This document shows positions 1-9,475 of a stretch of 64,000 bases of DNA, piece by piece (within the stretch, counting starts at the first letter, position 1; every line of letters starts with the position of its first letter). Position numbers and translations under genes: made by a program. This DNA comes from Marisediminitalea oceani. Its GTDB lineage: Bacteria; Pseudomonadota; Gammaproteobacteria; Enterobacterales; Alteromonadaceae. Under the pieces are notes generated by a model. That model was not told the DNA's origin. It was given only the letters and a program-made list of their open reading frames with translations, and did not search any database. Where the stretch lies: positions 62,001 to 126,000 of the forward strand of contig NZ_RCUA01000015.1 in NCBI RefSeq assembly GCF_003731635.1, written 5' to 3'.

Positions 1-753
1 CACTTCGTCCATAATTCGCTGGTGGATGTCTGGCGTTACAACCGGTGCCGGTGAGTAAGCGCCCATACCGCCAGTGTTAGGGCCGGTATCACCGTCACCC
101 ATACGCTTGTGATCCTGGCTGGTGGCAAACGCCGAAACGTTTTTGCCATCGACCATGACAATGAAAGACGCTTCTTCACCGTCGAGGAATTCCTCAATAA
201 CCACACGGCTACCGGCTTCACCAAAGGCGTTACCAGCCAACATGTCTTTAATGGCGTCTTCGGCTTCTTCCAGGGTCATGGCAACAATAACACCTTTACC
301 CGCTGCAAGGCCGTCGGCCTTCACTACGATAGGCGCGCCTTTTTCACGAACGTAAGCCAGCGCTGGTTCAATCTCGGTGAAGTTCTGGTAATCGGCGGTT
401 GGGATCTTGTGGCGGGCCAGGAAATCCTTGGTGAAGGCTTTAGAGCCTTCCAGCTGTGCAGCGCCTTTGCTTGGCCCGAAGATTTTAAGACCTTCAGCCT
501 CAAACGCATCTACCACACCTATTACCAATGGCGCTTCCGGACCAACTATGGTGAGTCCGATAGCGTTATCTTTGGCAAATGCCACCAATGCTTCTACGTC
601 AGTCGCTGAAATATCAACATTAGTTAAGCCCGCTTCGGTGGCTGTACCGGCATTACCCGGTGCAACAAAAACGTCGGTTACGCCAATGGATTGTGACGCT
701 TTCCAGGCCAGCGCGTGTTCGCGGCCACCACCGCCAATTACAAGTACCTTCAT
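1..753 (-). CDS. purD: Phosphoribosylamine-glycine ligase, N-terminal part (cut by window edge)
   Basis: GAR synthetase, the ATP-dependent ligation of glycine to phosphoribosylamine in de novo purine synthesis. The minus-strand frame is open for 251 codons from the ATG at 753 to the window edge, so the C-terminal part is missing. The N-terminus [18 protein letters not shown] is the classic PurD start, followed by FVAPGNAGT, the ATP-grasp segment with [13 protein letters not shown], and the [24 protein letters not shown] stretch (given here as two joined motifs, DHKRMGDGD and TGPNTGGMG). It is the last purine gene of a minus-strand series after purH, with a methyltransferase gene in between. 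No frameshift is seen. Confidence 0.97.
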   Translation of the reverse strand, partial: MKVLVIGGGGREHALAWKASQSIGVTDVFVAPGNAGTATEAGLTNVDISATDVEALVAFAKDNAIGLTIVGPEAPLVIGVVDAFEAEGLKIFGPSKGAAQLEGSKAFTKDFLARHKIPTADYQNFTEIEPALAYVREKGAPIVVKADGLAAGKGVIVAMTLEEAEDAIKDMLAGNAFGEAGSRVVIEEFLDGEEASFIVMVDGKNVSAFATSQDHKRMGDGDTGPNTGGMGAYSPAPVVTPDIHQRIMDEV

Positions 754-771
754 TAAGAGTGTTCCGTAAAG

Positions 772-1584
772 TTATTCAGGTTTCATAAATTTTAGGGTCA
801 TTCGGTCACTTTCACCAATGGCCAGATAGTGAGCGCGTTTTTCGTCGCCCAGGCGCAGGCTCGGTGGCAGTGTCCAGACACCCCGTGGATGATCTGCAGT
901 ATCCATTGCGTTTGCGTTAATCTCGCTGCTTGCTACCAGTTTAAAGCCGGCTTTTTCTGCCATCTCAATCACGTAGGATTGCTTCATGTAGCCGGAAGAT
1001 TCCATCTTAGCGTCGGCATCAGACTCCGGTAAACGGTGATCAACAACACCCAGAATACCGCCTGGTTTCAGTGCTTTAAAAAAGGTTCTCATGGCATTTG
1101 CCACGCCGTCCTTTTTATCGGCCATATACCAGTTATGCACATTGCGGAATGTCAGTACGCGATCGGCACTGCCAGCTTTGGCAACATCGAGTTGTTCAAG
1201 CGGATCAAAAGCGGTTAGCTCTACTGCATTAAACGGCCCATCGCTAGCCATTTTCTCTTTAAAGTTGGCTAACAGGCGGTTGTAGTAACTGGGTGAGTCT
1301 GCTTTCACATTAAAGTGCGCGGCAACCAGTTTACCGTCTTCTTCCAATAAAGGCGCGAGGATGTTTGAGTACCAGCCACCGCCAGGCAGAATTTCCACCA
1401 CGGTCATGTCAGGCTGAACATCAAAAAAGCGCAGGGTTTGCTGAGGGTGACGGTATTCGTCACGCAAACGCTCCTGGCTTGAACGTGTATCGCTGGCTAC
1501 TGCATCAGCAATGGCATCGGCATTGGCTGTAAAAGCCGGTGTCACCAGTAAGCTGGCAAGTAAAAGAACCGCAGATTTACGCAT
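772..1584 (-). CDS. Exported class I SAM-dependent methyltransferase-like protein
   Basis: A 270-residue protein with an N-terminal signal peptide (MRKSAVLLLASLLVTPAFTANA) and a Rossmann methyltransferase fold. Motif I is unusual, VVEILPGGGWYSNILAPLL, as in the family of predicted periplasmic methyltransferases (COG4798-like). The longer frame begins at 1611, but the ATG at 1584 has a good ribosome site (GAAGGG, about 8 bases upstream) and starts exactly at the signal peptide, so I use it. Substrate unknown. It sits between purH and purD but is probably independent of purine synthesis. The 156-base gap after purH could hold its own promoter. Confidence 0.8.
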   Translation of the reverse strand: MRKSAVLLLASLLVTPAFTANADAIADAVASDTRSSQERLRDEYRHPQQTLRFFDVQPDMTVVEILPGGGWYSNILAPLLEEDGKLVAAHFNVKADSPSYYNRLLANFKEKMASDGPFNAVELTAFDPLEQLDVAKAGSADRVLTFRNVHNWYMADKKDGVANAMRTFFKALKPGGILGVVDHRLPESDADAKMESSGYMKQSYVIEMAEKAGFKLVASSEINANAMDTADHPRGVWTLPPSLRLGDEKRAHYLAIGESDRMTLKFMKPE

Positions 1585-1740
1585 TTGGTATTTCCCTTCT
1601 GTCATTAACAACGTGTTGTTTATACTGCATTACTCATCAGATCGTTTAATGAGCAATGACTATTGCGCTAGCCTAACACAAAATTTTTACATTCGTGATG
1701 TCAGGCCAACGCAAAAACACGTTACACAGCGTATGCTGAA

Positions 1741-3339
1741 TTAGTGACGGAAGTGACGCATGCCGGTAAACACCATGGCAATGCCGTGCTCGTCTGCCGC
1801 GGCGATAACTTCATCGTCACGCATAGAGCCACCCGGTTGGATAACGGCTTTAATGCCAGCCGCTGCGGCAGCATCAATGCCGTCGCGGAACGGGAAGAAC
1901 GCGTCAGAGGCCATAACTGATCCAGCCACTTCCAGATCTTCATCGGCCGCTTTAATGCCGGCAATCTTGGCTGAATACACACGGCTCATCTGGCCAGCGC
2001 CCACACCAATGGTCATGCTGTCTTTGCAGTAAACAATGGCGTTGGATTTAACGTACTTGGCCACTTTCCAGCAGAACATCAGGTCACGCAGTTGTGCTTC
2101 GGTGGGTTGTACTTTAGACACCACTTTCAGGTCTTCCATATCAACCATGCCAAAGTCACGTTCCTGGATCAGCAGGCCGCCGTTAACCCGTTTAAAGTCG
2201 TAACCTTCAGTTAACTGGCCAGCCCAGTCACCGCAAACCAGCAGGCGTACGTTTTTCTTGGTGGCTACAATGTCGGTCGCGGCTTGCGATACCGATGGCG
2301 CGATGATCACTTCAACAAACTGACGGTCGATAATGGCCTGTGCGGTGGTAGCATCCAGCTCGCGGTTAAACGCGATAATGCCGCCAAACGCAGAGGTTGG
2401 GTCGGTTTTAAAAGCGCGGTCGTAGGCTTCAAGAATATTTTCACCCAGTGCCACACCACAAGGGTTCGCGTGCTTAACGATAACGCAGGCGGGTTCGTCG
2501 AACTCTTTCACACATTCTAAAGCGGCGTCGGTATCGGCGATGTTGTTGAACGACAGCTCTTTACCATTTAATTGCGTAGCGGTAGCAACCGAGGCTTCCT
2601 GAATATTGTTTTCAACATAAAAGGCCGCAGACTGGTGGCTGTTTTCGCCGTAGCGCAGATCCTGCTTTTTGCTGACCTGAATATTGTAGGTCCGCGGGAA
2701 TTCGCTGTGCTCGTGCTCGCAGTCGTCAGCACAGTCGGTAGAATCCAGACGTGCGCCGAAGTAGTTAGCAATCATACCGTCGTATTCGGCCGTGTGCTCG
2801 AATGCCTTGATGGCTAAATCGAAGCGGGTGTTGTAGGTCAGTGATCCTTCGTTGCCCTGCATTTCGCTAAGTACGCGTGGGTAATCAGCCGCATTCACCA
2901 CGATAGTGACATCTTTGTGGTTTTTCGCTGCAGCACGCACCATAGTTGGTCCGCCGATATCGATATTTTCGATAGCGTCTTCTAAGGTGCAGTCTTCTTT
3001 TGCCACAGTGGCCGCAAACGGATACAGGTTAACCGCAACTAAATCGATAGGGCCAATGTTATTTTCTGCCATCACCGCTTCGTCGGTACCACGACGGGCT
3101 AAGATGCCACCATGAATTTTAGGGTGTAAGGTTTTCACCCGGCCGTCCATAATCTCTGGGTGTCCTGTGTAGTTTGACACTTCAATAACGGGCAGCCCCT
3201 TGTCAGCGAGTAGCTTGGCGGTGCCACCTGTCGACAGCAGCTCAACGCCTGCTTCGTGTAGTGCAGTCGCGAACTCAACAATGCCGGTTTTGTCTGAAAC
3301 GCTTAACAGGGCTCGTTTGATAGGTTTTGGTGTTTCCAT
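1741..3339 (-). CDS. purH: Bifunctional AICAR transformylase / IMP cyclohydrolase
   Basis: Catalyses the last two steps to IMP: formylation of AICAR with 10-formyl-tetrahydrofolate and ring closure. 532 residues, normal for the family. The IMP cyclohydrolase (MGS-like) domain comes first, with [22 protein letters not shown] and the [15 protein letters not shown] motif. The transformylase domain follows, with the catalytic Lys-His in [11 protein letters not shown] and the C-terminal FFPFRDGID and [12 protein letters not shown] motifs. The open frame extends to 3372, but [12 protein letters not shown] at 3339 aligns with the usual PurH start. It is separated from fis upstream by an intrinsic terminator, so it should have its own promoter near 3345-3430. 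I saw no clear PurR box. Confidence 0.97.
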   Translation of the reverse strand: METPKPIKRALLSVSDKTGIVEFATALHEAGVELLSTGGTAKLLADKGLPVIEVSNYTGHPEIMDGRVKTLHPKIHGGILARRGTDEAVMAENNIGPIDLVAVNLYPFAATVAKEDCTLEDAIENIDIGGPTMVRAAAKNHKDVTIVVNAADYPRVLSEMQGNEGSLTYNTRFDLAIKAFEHTAEYDGMIANYFGARLDSTDCADDCEHEHSEFPRTYNIQVSKKQDLRYGENSHQSAAFYVENNIQEASVATATQLNGKELSFNNIADTDAALECVKEFDEPACVIVKHANPCGVALGENILEAYDRAFKTDPTSAFGGIIAFNRELDATTAQAIIDRQFVEVIIAPSVSQAATDIVATKKNVRLLVCGDWAGQLTEGYDFKRVNGGLLIQERDFGMVDMEDLKVVSKVQPTEAQLRDLMFCWKVAKYVKSNAIVYCKDSMTIGVGAGQMSRVYSAKIAGIKAADEDLEVAGSVMASDAFFPFRDGIDAAAAAGIKAVIQPGGSMRDDEVIAAADEHGIAMVFTGMRHFRH

Positions 3340-3446
3340 AGTGGTATTTTGCTTCGATGAGGTTAATAACAATGGTGTGGGTGTCCGGAGTGTCTCTATT
3401 TTATCCGCCGTTGCCTCCGGAACCAGACAGGGCGGTTAAAACAAAA

Positions 3447-3466
3447 AGAGCACCGAAAGGTGCTCT
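3447..3466 (-). terminator. Intrinsic terminator of dusB-fis
   Basis: A perfect 8-bp stem (AGAGCACC / GGTGCTCT) with a 4-base loop, followed on the minus strand by TTTTTGTTTT. It lies 23 bases after the fis stop codon and ahead of purH, so it ends the dusB-fis transcript. Confidence 0.9.
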
Positions 3467-3489
3467 TATGTGGGCCAGGCCCGCAGGGC

Positions 3490-3783
3490 TTAGTTCATGC
3501 CATACTGCTTTAATTTTTTACGCAGTGTGCCACGGTTGATGCCCATCATGATTGCTGCGCGGGTTTGGTTGCCGCGAGTGAAAGTCATAACTTCTTCCAG
3601 TAAAGGCGCTTCAACTTCGGCCAGTACCATTTCGTACAGGTTGTCGATGTTGGTGTTGTCCAGCTGTTTCAGGTACTTGTTGACTGCTTGCTTAACAGAG
3701 TCACGCAGTGGTTTTTGTGCCTGAGTTTGTGACGGAGTAGTTACAGTAGTTGTAAAAGGAGAAGTTACATTTTGATCGAACAT
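3490..3783 (-). CDS. fis: DNA-binding protein Fis
   Basis: Nucleoid-associated protein that bends DNA and regulates rRNA and many growth-phase genes. 97 residues, one short of the E. coli length. The C-terminal helix-turn-helix is very well conserved ([26 protein letters not shown]), and the region before it ([14 protein letters not shown]) matches the Fis dimer core. The N-terminal arm is Thr/Gln-rich and divergent, as is common. It lies 30 bases downstream of dusB, the standard gammaproteobacterial dusB-fis operon, and is followed by a strong terminator. Confidence 0.98.
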   Translation of the reverse strand: MFDQNVTSPFTTTVTTPSQTQAQKPLRDSVKQAVNKYLKQLDNTNIDNLYEMVLAEVEAPLLEEVMTFTRGNQTRAAIMMGINRGTLRKKLKQYGMN

Positions 3784-3813
3784 AATACTTTCTTGCTCTT
3801 TTGTTAATCAGTC

Positions 3814-4815
3814 TTAAGCTGCCGGTGAGATCTGTCGGGCCTCGCCATCAGGCAGCACGTTGTTAAAGTAGTGGTCAATGGCCTGCAGTTGCTCTTCGGC
3901 ATACTCCAGCGCATTAAACACTTTACGGAACTGACGATCCTTATCATGCTCCATCAAATACCAACCCACATGTTTGCGGGCAATACGAACACCGTTTTGT
4001 GCGCCATAAAAGGCGTGAACCGCTGTTACGTGTTCTTTAAGCACCGAATGTTGTTCCATTAATGATGGTGGGGCCAGCCGTTCGCCGGTATTCAGAAAGT
4101 GGGAGACTTCTCTGAATATCCACGGATTGCCCTGGGCACCGCGGCCAATCATTAATGCATCAGCTTCAGTATACTCAAGCACTTCCCTGGCTTTTTCTGG
4201 TGAAGTTATATCACCATTGGCAACTACCGGAATCGACACCGCCTGCTTAATACTGCGGATAGTGTCGTACTCGGCAAAACCTTTGTACATACAGGCACGG
4301 GTTCGACCATGAACGGCCAGTGACTGGATGCCATTTTCCTGTGCAATGCGGGCAATCTCTACCCCATTGCGGTTGTCCGTGTCCCACCCTGTACGGATCT
4401 TCAGGGTAACGGGAACTGACACAGCGTCTACTACCGACCGAACAATAGATTCCACTAAATCCGGATATTGCAGTAGTGCTGAACCTGCCAGCTTTTTATT
4501 TACTTTCTTGGCAGGGCAACCCATATTGATATCAATAATCTGGGCGCCGTTGGCAACATTAAATTTTGCTGCTTCTGCCATTAAGTCGGGATCGGCTCCG
4601 GCTATTTGCACAGAACGAATTCCTGACTCCCCGCTGTGATCCATGCGCTGCATGGATTTCGCTGTATTCCATACCCTTGGATTACTGCTCAGCATTTCCG
4701 ACACAACCAAACCTGCTCCAAGACGACGACAGAGTTGTCTGAAGGGCCTGTCTGTTACACCAGCCATAGGTGCTAACATTAGGTTGTTATCAAGTGTATA
4801 AGTTCCAATTCGCAT
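3814..4815 (-). CDS. dusB: tRNA-dihydrouridine synthase B
   Basis: FMN-dependent reduction of uridine to dihydrouridine in the tRNA D-loop. 333 residues. The TIM-barrel start MRIGTYTLDNNLMLAPMAGVTD is canonical. The catalytic Cys lies in DINMGCPAKKVNKKLAGSALL, and VHGRTR and VVANGDI with IGRGAQGNPWIF mark the FMN phosphate site. The open frame extends to 4890, but the ATG at 4815 gives the family start. The preceding bases hold a promoter with a GC-rich discriminator. First gene of the dusB-fis operon. Confidence 0.96.
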   Translation of the reverse strand: MRIGTYTLDNNLMLAPMAGVTDRPFRQLCRRLGAGLVVSEMLSSNPRVWNTAKSMQRMDHSGESGIRSVQIAGADPDLMAEAAKFNVANGAQIIDINMGCPAKKVNKKLAGSALLQYPDLVESIVRSVVDAVSVPVTLKIRTGWDTDNRNGVEIARIAQENGIQSLAVHGRTRACMYKGFAEYDTIRSIKQAVSIPVVANGDITSPEKAREVLEYTEADALMIGRGAQGNPWIFREVSHFLNTGERLAPPSLMEQHSVLKEHVTAVHAFYGAQNGVRIARKHVGWYLMEHDKDRQFRKVFNALEYAEEQLQAIDHYFNNVLPDGEARQISPAA

Positions 4816-4862
4816 AAAAAACAACCTAACTTTGCGTAGAAAATAACCACCTGTCTGAAACG

Positions 4863-4898
4863 GGGCGCTAAGTGTACGTGTTTTCCGCAATCTTGAAA
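4863..4898 (-). promoter_or_regulatory. Predicted sigma-70 promoter of dusB-fis with GC-rich discriminator
   Basis: On the minus strand: TTTCAA (4893-4898) as -35, a 16-base spacer, TACACT (4871-4876) as -10, then the GC-rich AGCGCCCC immediately downstream. GC-rich discriminators are typical of promoters under stringent (ppGpp/DksA) control, as known for fis in E. coli. The elements are seen in the sequence; the control is inferred. Confidence 0.6.
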
Positions 4899-5009
4899 AG
4901 GCTAAAAATTACACAAAATTTGCCTGTTCACTCTTGACAAAGAGATTTCGTTTTTATGTCAGAGCGGTGACACTGACAATTAAGACAGGTCAACCAGTTT
5001 TGTCGATAA

Positions 5010-5891
5010 TTAACCGTGCCGACGGCCTGAAACGCGTGCCCATTCTTCATCTATAACACTGGTATCGAGGAAGATATCGCGGGCGTAAGCCTGCTCGATT
5101 CGTTCTACCTGTTCGGCGAGAATGCCAGAAAGCACCAGTAAGCCACCTGTTTTACAATAGCCGGTAATCACATCCTGCAGTTCCAGTAACGGACCAGACA
5201 AAATATTTGCCATCACGATATCGGCTTGCAGCGAGGGTTGGTCGGCCGGCAAAAAGACCGTTAAGCGGTCGGCTACCTGATTGCGCTGGGCATTGTCCAT
5301 GGAGGCCTGCAAAGCCTGCGGATCGATATCGATACCAATCACTTCTTTAGCGCCGAGTTTTAAGGCCGCGATAGCCAGAATTCCCGAGCCGCAACCAAAG
5401 TCGACCACGGTTTTTCCTGCTACATCGATCCCGTCGAGCCAGCGTAAACACAGGGCGGTGGTAGGATGCGTGCCGGTACCAAATGCCAGGCCCGGATCGA
5501 GCATTACATTCACTGCATCGGGCTCCGGCACATCGCGCCAGCTCGGGCATATCCAAAGACGGTTACCAAACTTCATCGGGTGGAAGTTGTCCATCCACTC
5601 CCGCTCCCAGTCTTTGTCTTCCAGCGGCTCTAAGCGATATTTAAAATCCTTGCCAAGCACTCTGGCTTTTTCCAGGCGTTTAATAATGGCTGGCATGTCG
5701 TCTGCGGCATCAAATAATCCGACTACCTGGGTTTCCGGCCATAACATCACTTCACCTGGTTTGGGTTCGTACATCGGGGTGTCTTTAGCATCCACAAAGG
5801 TAACAGCCTGAGCGCCATTAGCACTCATCATACCGCCTACTTGTTCAGCTAATTCGGCAGATGTATCGATTCGTAATTGTAACCAGGGCAT
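5010..5891 (-). CDS. prmA: Ribosomal protein L11 methyltransferase
   Basis: Trimethylates lysines and the N-terminus of ribosomal protein L11. 293 residues, the usual length. The start [16 protein letters not shown] is typical. The SAM site is [21 protein letters not shown], with the upstream [18 protein letters not shown] motif and the acidic loop [25 protein letters not shown] corresponds to the catalytic region. The open frame runs on to 6113, but that extension has no family match and overlaps the divergent amidase gene, so the ATG at 5891 is chosen. In many gammaproteobacteria prmA lies close upstream of dusB-fis, as here. Confidence 0.96.
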   Translation of the reverse strand: MPWLQLRIDTSAELAEQVGGMMSANGAQAVTFVDAKDTPMYEPKPGEVMLWPETQVVGLFDAADDMPAIIKRLEKARVLGKDFKYRLEPLEDKDWEREWMDNFHPMKFGNRLWICPSWRDVPEPDAVNVMLDPGLAFGTGTHPTTALCLRWLDGIDVAGKTVVDFGCGSGILAIAALKLGAKEVIGIDIDPQALQASMDNAQRNQVADRLTVFLPADQPSLQADIVMANILSGPLLELQDVITGYCKTGGLLVLSGILAEQVERIEQAYARDIFLDTSVIDEEWARVSGRRHG

Positions 5892-6053
5892 GGGATCCTC
5901 AGCGGTAGCACAGAAAACCGCAATTTTAACAGGGATGGCAATAATTGGTATCGGCGATTGTACAGCATAGCGATCGTGGCGCTTTTCATTTATGGTTAAT
6001 AAAAACGTTGTATTAAGAATAACAAAGCGGAACAATCCGCCCGGAGAGAATAT

Positions 6054-7676
6054 ATGAGACAAAGACTGCTTAGCATTCTGCTCGTCTGTTTCGTTGTATC
6101 CTGTGCCACGCAAACTCAGCCCGTGGTCGACAATAAATGGCTGGATGCACCGGTGGCTCAGCAGGTAGCAGCAATGAAGCGCGGTGAGTTAACTGCCGAA
6201 GTGCTGGTGGCTGGCTATCTGGCCCGCATAGAATCCATCGATAAAAGCGGCCCGACGATAAACAGTATTTTACTGGTTAACCGGAATGCGCTGGCAGAAG
6301 CCAAAGCAAAAGATGCGGCGCTTGCCAGCGGTGAGGCAACCGGCCCGCTGCACGGCATTCCGGTATTACTCAAAGATAATATTGAAACCCGGGATATGCC
6401 CACCACAGCAGGCTCACTGGCACTACTTAATAATGATACCCGGCGAGATTCGCCGCTGGTGGCCAGTTTGCGTGACGCCGGGGCGATTATTCTGGGCAAA
6501 ACCAATTTGTCGGAATGGGCTAACTTTCGTTCAGAGGGATCTATCAGCGGCTGGAGTGCGGTTGGCGGGCTCACTCGCAATCCACACGTGCTTTCCCGCA
6601 CCGCTTGTGGTTCTTCTTCAGGATCAGGTGCGGCTGTTGCGGCTGGTCTGGCATCCCTTGCAGTCGGTACCGAAACCAACGGCTCAATTATTTGTCCGTC
6701 TTCAATGAACGGTATTGTAGGGTTTAAACCCACAGTAGGTTTGATCCCACGCACGCATATTGTGCCCATTTCCGTGACCCAGGATACCGCTGGCCCCATG
6801 GCTCGCTCAGTAGCTGATGCGGCGCTGATGGCCTCAGTGATGGCCGGGCAGGACGAACAGGATGATGCCACTCAGGCAGAAGCTCGACCAGAAGCCAGTG
6901 CGCTTGCGGCGGTTAACGGTAATATTCAGGGTCTTAAGATTGGCGTTATGCGTTATCGGCAGGGCAACAATCCGGCTATTATTGCGGCGGTCGACGAGGC
7001 CGTGGAAAAACTAACAGCCCTCGGCGCACAGGTAGTGGAAATCGAGAACCTTGAACAGCCGGAGGATTTTTGGGCTAAATCTTATCTGGTCTTGCTTGCT
7101 GAATTTAAAACCACGCTGAATGACTATCTGTTGTCATCACCTGCTGATTTACCGGTGGCCAATCTTGACGAGCTGATTGGTTTTAATCGCACCTCTAAAC
7201 GGGAAATGCAGTTATTTGATCAGTCAATCTTTGAGAAATCCGCCGCCACCGAAGGCATGGCTGGTGAAGACTACCAACAGGCACTGGCACTTGTGCGCAG
7301 CGCTACCCGCGAGCAGGGGATCGACAAGTTATTAAACGAATACGATGTGGACGTGCTGGTTGGGCCGTCTAACAATCCGGCTTTTTTAATCGACGCCGTA
7401 TACGGCGATAATGCGCCGGAAGGTTATGTTGGAGTTGGCTACCTGGCAGCCATTGCCGGTTACCCGCATATTACGGTACCGCTAACAACAGTGAAGGAGT
7501 TACCGGTGGGATTAAGTGTGATTGGCGGACAGTGGCAGGATGCACAGGTGCTTAACACTGGTCTGGCATTTGAACGAGCCAATCAGTTTATTGCGACACC
7601 GGCGTTTTTACCTAACCGGTTGCAGGCTGAATCGGTTAACGGCATTCAGTCTCCTTACCAGAAACCGGCTCAATAA
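6054..7676 (+). CDS. Amidase-signature lipoprotein
   Basis: A 540-residue amidase of the Ser-cisSer-Lys family, hydrolysing an unidentified amide. The catalytic Lys is in [13 protein letters not shown] (about residue 105). The signature region follows with [20 protein letters not shown] and [19 protein letters not shown], containing the cis-Ser and nucleophilic Ser. The N-terminus [19 protein letters not shown] is a lipoprotein signal with a VVSC lipobox, so the enzyme is probably tethered to a membrane facing the periplasm. RBS GGAGAG lies about 7 bases before the ATG. Divergent from prmA. It may act on peptides or on imported amides; the substrate cannot be read from the sequence. Confidence 0.9.
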   Translation: MRQRLLSILLVCFVVSCATQTQPVVDNKWLDAPVAQQVAAMKRGELTAEVLVAGYLARIESIDKSGPTINSILLVNRNALAEAKAKDAALASGEATGPLHGIPVLLKDNIETRDMPTTAGSLALLNNDTRRDSPLVASLRDAGAIILGKTNLSEWANFRSEGSISGWSAVGGLTRNPHVLSRTACGSSSGSGAAVAAGLASLAVGTETNGSIICPSSMNGIVGFKPTVGLIPRTHIVPISVTQDTAGPMARSVADAALMASVMAGQDEQDDATQAEARPEASALAAVNGNIQGLKIGVMRYRQGNNPAIIAAVDEAVEKLTALGAQVVEIENLEQPEDFWAKSYLVLLAEFKTTLNDYLLSSPADLPVANLDELIGFNRTSKREMQLFDQSIFEKSAATEGMAGEDYQQALALVRSATREQGIDKLLNEYDVDVLVGPSNNPAFLIDAVYGDNAPEGYVGVGYLAAIAGYPHITVPLTTVKELPVGLSVIGGQWQDAQVLNTGLAFERANQFIATPAFLPNRLQAESVNGIQSPYQKPAQ

Positions 7677-7681
7677 TGAAA

Positions 7682-7712
7682 AAGGCGACGTCACCATGGG
7701 TAACGTCGCCTT
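7682..7712 (+). terminator. Hairpin terminator between the convergent amidase and HiPIP genes
   Basis: A 10-bp perfect stem (AAGGCGACGT / ACGTCGCCTT) six bases after the amidase stop codon, followed by CTTAAAACTTTTG. The T-tract is interrupted. It lies between convergent genes and may serve both. Confidence 0.7.
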
Positions 7713-7733
7713 CTTAAAACTTTTGTTCTGCGT

Positions 7734-8027
7734 TTAGCCAGGCTTTTTCACCCACGCACTACACCAGCCTTTGCTGTTAACCAGTTTGCCGGGGAAGATC
7801 GCGCAAGGGCGCCATTCCTGACCCGCTTCGCCCTGGATGTACATACAATTTGAGCAACTTGAGCCTTCTGTCGTAGATTTGTGTACGTACTTAAGTGCTT
7901 TAGCGGTTGCGTCGTCTTCGCTTAGTTGTTCCTGAGCATTCGCACGCAGGGCTACACCGCCTAATGTCATGCCAATTAGCGTGGTTCCGGAAAGTTTCAG
8001 AAAATCACGACGATTGACTGATTTCAT
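7734..8027 (-). CDS. High-potential iron-sulfur protein (HiPIP)
   Basis: A small periplasmic 4Fe-4S electron carrier. 97 residues including a Tat signal (NRRDFLKLSGTTLIGMTLGGVALRANA) as expected for a protein exported with its cluster. The mature part has the HiPIP cysteine pattern: CSNC, then C in WRPCAIF, then C in KGWCSAW. RBS TTGGAG precedes the ATG. A short palindrome resembling part of a Fur site lies 24-36 bases upstream. No oxidoreductase partner is adjacent, so its electron donor and acceptor are unknown. Confidence 0.93.
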   Translation of the reverse strand: MKSVNRRDFLKLSGTTLIGMTLGGVALRANAQEQLSEDDATAKALKYVHKSTTEGSSCSNCMYIQGEAGQEWRPCAIFPGKLVNSKGWCSAWVKKPG

Positions 8028-8050
8028 AATATTACTCCAAAAAAGTTAAC

Positions 8051-8063
8051 GAGAATGATTCTT
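8051..8063 (-). promoter_or_regulatory. Fur-box-like palindrome upstream of the HiPIP gene
   Basis: On the minus strand AAGAATCATTCTC, containing the perfect 11-base palindrome AGAATCATTCT. It matches 10 of 12 bases of the right half of the Fur consensus. It lies 24-36 bases before the HiPIP start. This is a similarity only; Fur binding is inferred weakly. Confidence 0.3.
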
Positions 8064-8086
8064 TTTTAACTTGGTCCCAAAATGCA

Positions 8087-8110
8087 AAAACCTGCCGAAG
8101 CAGGTTTTTT
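8087..8110 (-). terminator. Intrinsic terminator of the flavin reductase-like gene
   Basis: Stem AAACCTGC / GCAGGTTT with a TTCG loop and a T-run on both sides (AAAAACCTGCCGAAGCAGGT on the plus strand, then TTTTT). It lies about 70 bases after the stop at 8182 on the minus strand and before the HiPIP gene. Confidence 0.85.
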
Positions 8111-8181
8111 GGAATCGCACATATTTATTAGTTTCTACTTATACAGGTTAAAAATGGATCTACCAACTGTAATTACCCATT

Positions 8182-8835
8182 CTATTGATCTGCATTAAAA
8201 AGCTGTAATGGTGTTGGCGGATTATCCGCTTTGGCATAAGCCATTTTGGCTATCGGGCTGGCCTGATGATAGGTATCCAGCCCGGTAATGGCAGCCAGGT
8301 CGAGCGAAGCTATCTCCACAGTGCCGTCCTCAGTAATAACAGCTGGGTCAACCTGCACCAGCTCGATTCGGCCAATGACCAACTCGGTATTGTTAGCCTG
8401 AATCGGCAGGATGTCTTCCAGTCTCAGGGCAATACGCAATGGACTCTCGGCTACAAACGGGGCAGCAAAATCGTTTTCCCAGAGCGGAGTAAAGCCTGCT
8501 TCGTCAAATTCGCTGATCTCCGGGGCGTAGCGCGCGGAGGTTTGATGGCCATTAGCATAGTGGCTAACCGGCAACGCATTGATAGTGAACAAACCCGTTT
8601 GTTTAATGTTGCCCAGGGTGTCGCGGGTGACCGTGTGCGGACGCATAATCATGCCCATTAGCGGCGGGTTAGCACCAATATGAACCACCGAGCTGATGAT
8701 TGCCAGGTTGGTTTGCTGCTGCTCGTTACAGGTGCCAACCAGATTGGCGCTTTTGTAACCTGACAGGCTATTTATAAAATTAGCGCGGTAACGCTGAGCC
8801 ATGGCATCAATGCAGGCTGCATCAATGGTTTCCAT
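8182..8835 (-). CDS. Flavin reductase-like (FMN-binding split-barrel) protein
   Basis: A 217-residue protein of the flavin reductase-like/flavoredoxin group. Recognisable stretches are SLSGYKSANLVGTCNEQQQT, LAIISSVVHIGANPPLMGMI, and MRPHTVTRDTLGNIKQTG followed by FTINAL, which together form the FMN-binding barrel. Members use FMN either as a bound cofactor or as substrate. No partner monooxygenase is next to it. It begins two bases after the stop of the Cys-rich gene, so the two are probably co-transcribed. The physiological substrate is unknown. Confidence 0.8.
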   Translation of the reverse strand: METIDAACIDAMAQRYRANFINSLSGYKSANLVGTCNEQQQTNLAIISSVVHIGANPPLMGMIMRPHTVTRDTLGNIKQTGLFTINALPVSHYANGHQTSARYAPEISEFDEAGFTPLWENDFAAPFVAESPLRIALRLEDILPIQANNTELVIGRIELVQVDPAVITEDGTVEIASLDLAAITGLDTYHQASPIAKMAYAKADNPPTPLQLFNADQ

Positions 8836-8837
8836 AC

Positions 8838-9029
8838 TTATTCGTTCTCCATTTCAGCGCGGATATCGAGTTCGCCATTGCTATCGTATATGGATACCAG
8901 AATAGGCTGACAACAAATCTGGCAATCCACCACCTGGCTCTGTCCGATATCGTTAATTTCGTCAACTTCGATATCGTTGATGGTCATGCAGTAGGGGCAC
9001 TCAAAGGTGCTGGCCTTGGTTAAACTCAT
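8838..9029 (-). CDS. CPxCG-motif Cys-rich protein
   Basis: A 63-residue protein with two Cys pairs, FECPYCMTIND near residue 11 and VDCQICCQPI near residue 36. It matches the small CPXCG-motif family (Pfam Cys_rich_CPXG), presumably zinc-binding. Acidic C-terminus. It is the upstream gene of a two-gene unit with the flavin reductase-like protein. Function unknown. Confidence 0.8.
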   Translation of the reverse strand: MSLTKASTFECPYCMTINDIEVDEINDIGQSQVVDCQICCQPILVSIYDSNGELDIRAEMENE

Positions 9030-9111
9030 AGTGCTTTGCCTTGGTCGTTGTTCTTTCTTGTTAGGCTATACGTATAACCGGCAAAGCTGGATTGAACAGG
9101 AGAGCAGATAG

Positions 9112-9417
9112 TTGGCCAAGCGCATAAACAATGGGCGCTGTTGTTGTTGCGGGAGAGTCCATTGGCTGACCTTTCATCATTTGATTCCGCGTAAAATGCA
9201 TCGGCGCAACTACTTTAAAAAGCGCTACAGCAAAACTGAGCTGGCACAAGGCATTATGGTGTGTCGCCAGTGTCATAATGGTATTCATCGCTTTTATGAC
9301 GAAATGACCCTGGGTAAAACCTTTTCAACGCTGGAGAGTCTTAAAGCCGATCCCCGGTTAAGCGAGTATTTTGCCTGGGTGGCGCGGCAAAAAATTAAAC
9401 CTGGCGGATTGGTATGA
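9112..9417 (+). CDS. Small HNH-type nuclease-like protein
   Basis: 101 residues with a TTG start: an AGGAGA ribosome site lies 8 bases before it and no in-frame ATG fits better. A zinc-type HNH layout is visible: RCCCCGR, then TFHHLIPRKMHRRNYF (the His-His core), then VCRQCHNGIHRFYDE. This suggests a small metal-dependent nuclease or a nuclease-like DNA-binding protein. Its stop is 58 bases before the VRR-NUC/exonuclease gene on the same strand, so the two may be co-transcribed. The gene faces the Cys-rich protein gene divergently. Confidence 0.75.
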   Translation: MAKRINNGRCCCCGRVHWLTFHHLIPRKMHRRNYFKKRYSKTELAQGIMVCRQCHNGIHRFYDEMTLGKTFSTLESLKADPRLSEYFAWVARQKIKPGGLV

Positions 9418-9475
9418 GGTAGTAATTCCTATTAAATGCTGTATATTTATACATGTTATAGGTTCAGGATCTGCA

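Noticed and set aside
109-609. A 166-codon plus-strand frame opposite purD
   Set aside because: Antisense shadow of purD with no protein-like features.
1690-1740. A possible PurR box (ACGCAAA...) between the methyltransferase and purH
   Set aside because: Only one half-site fits and it lies downstream of purH, so it cannot be supported.
4934-4962. TTGACA with a TTTTTAT stretch on the plus strand between dusB and prmA
   Set aside because: No plus-strand gene follows; the better-supported promoter here faces dusB on the minus strand.
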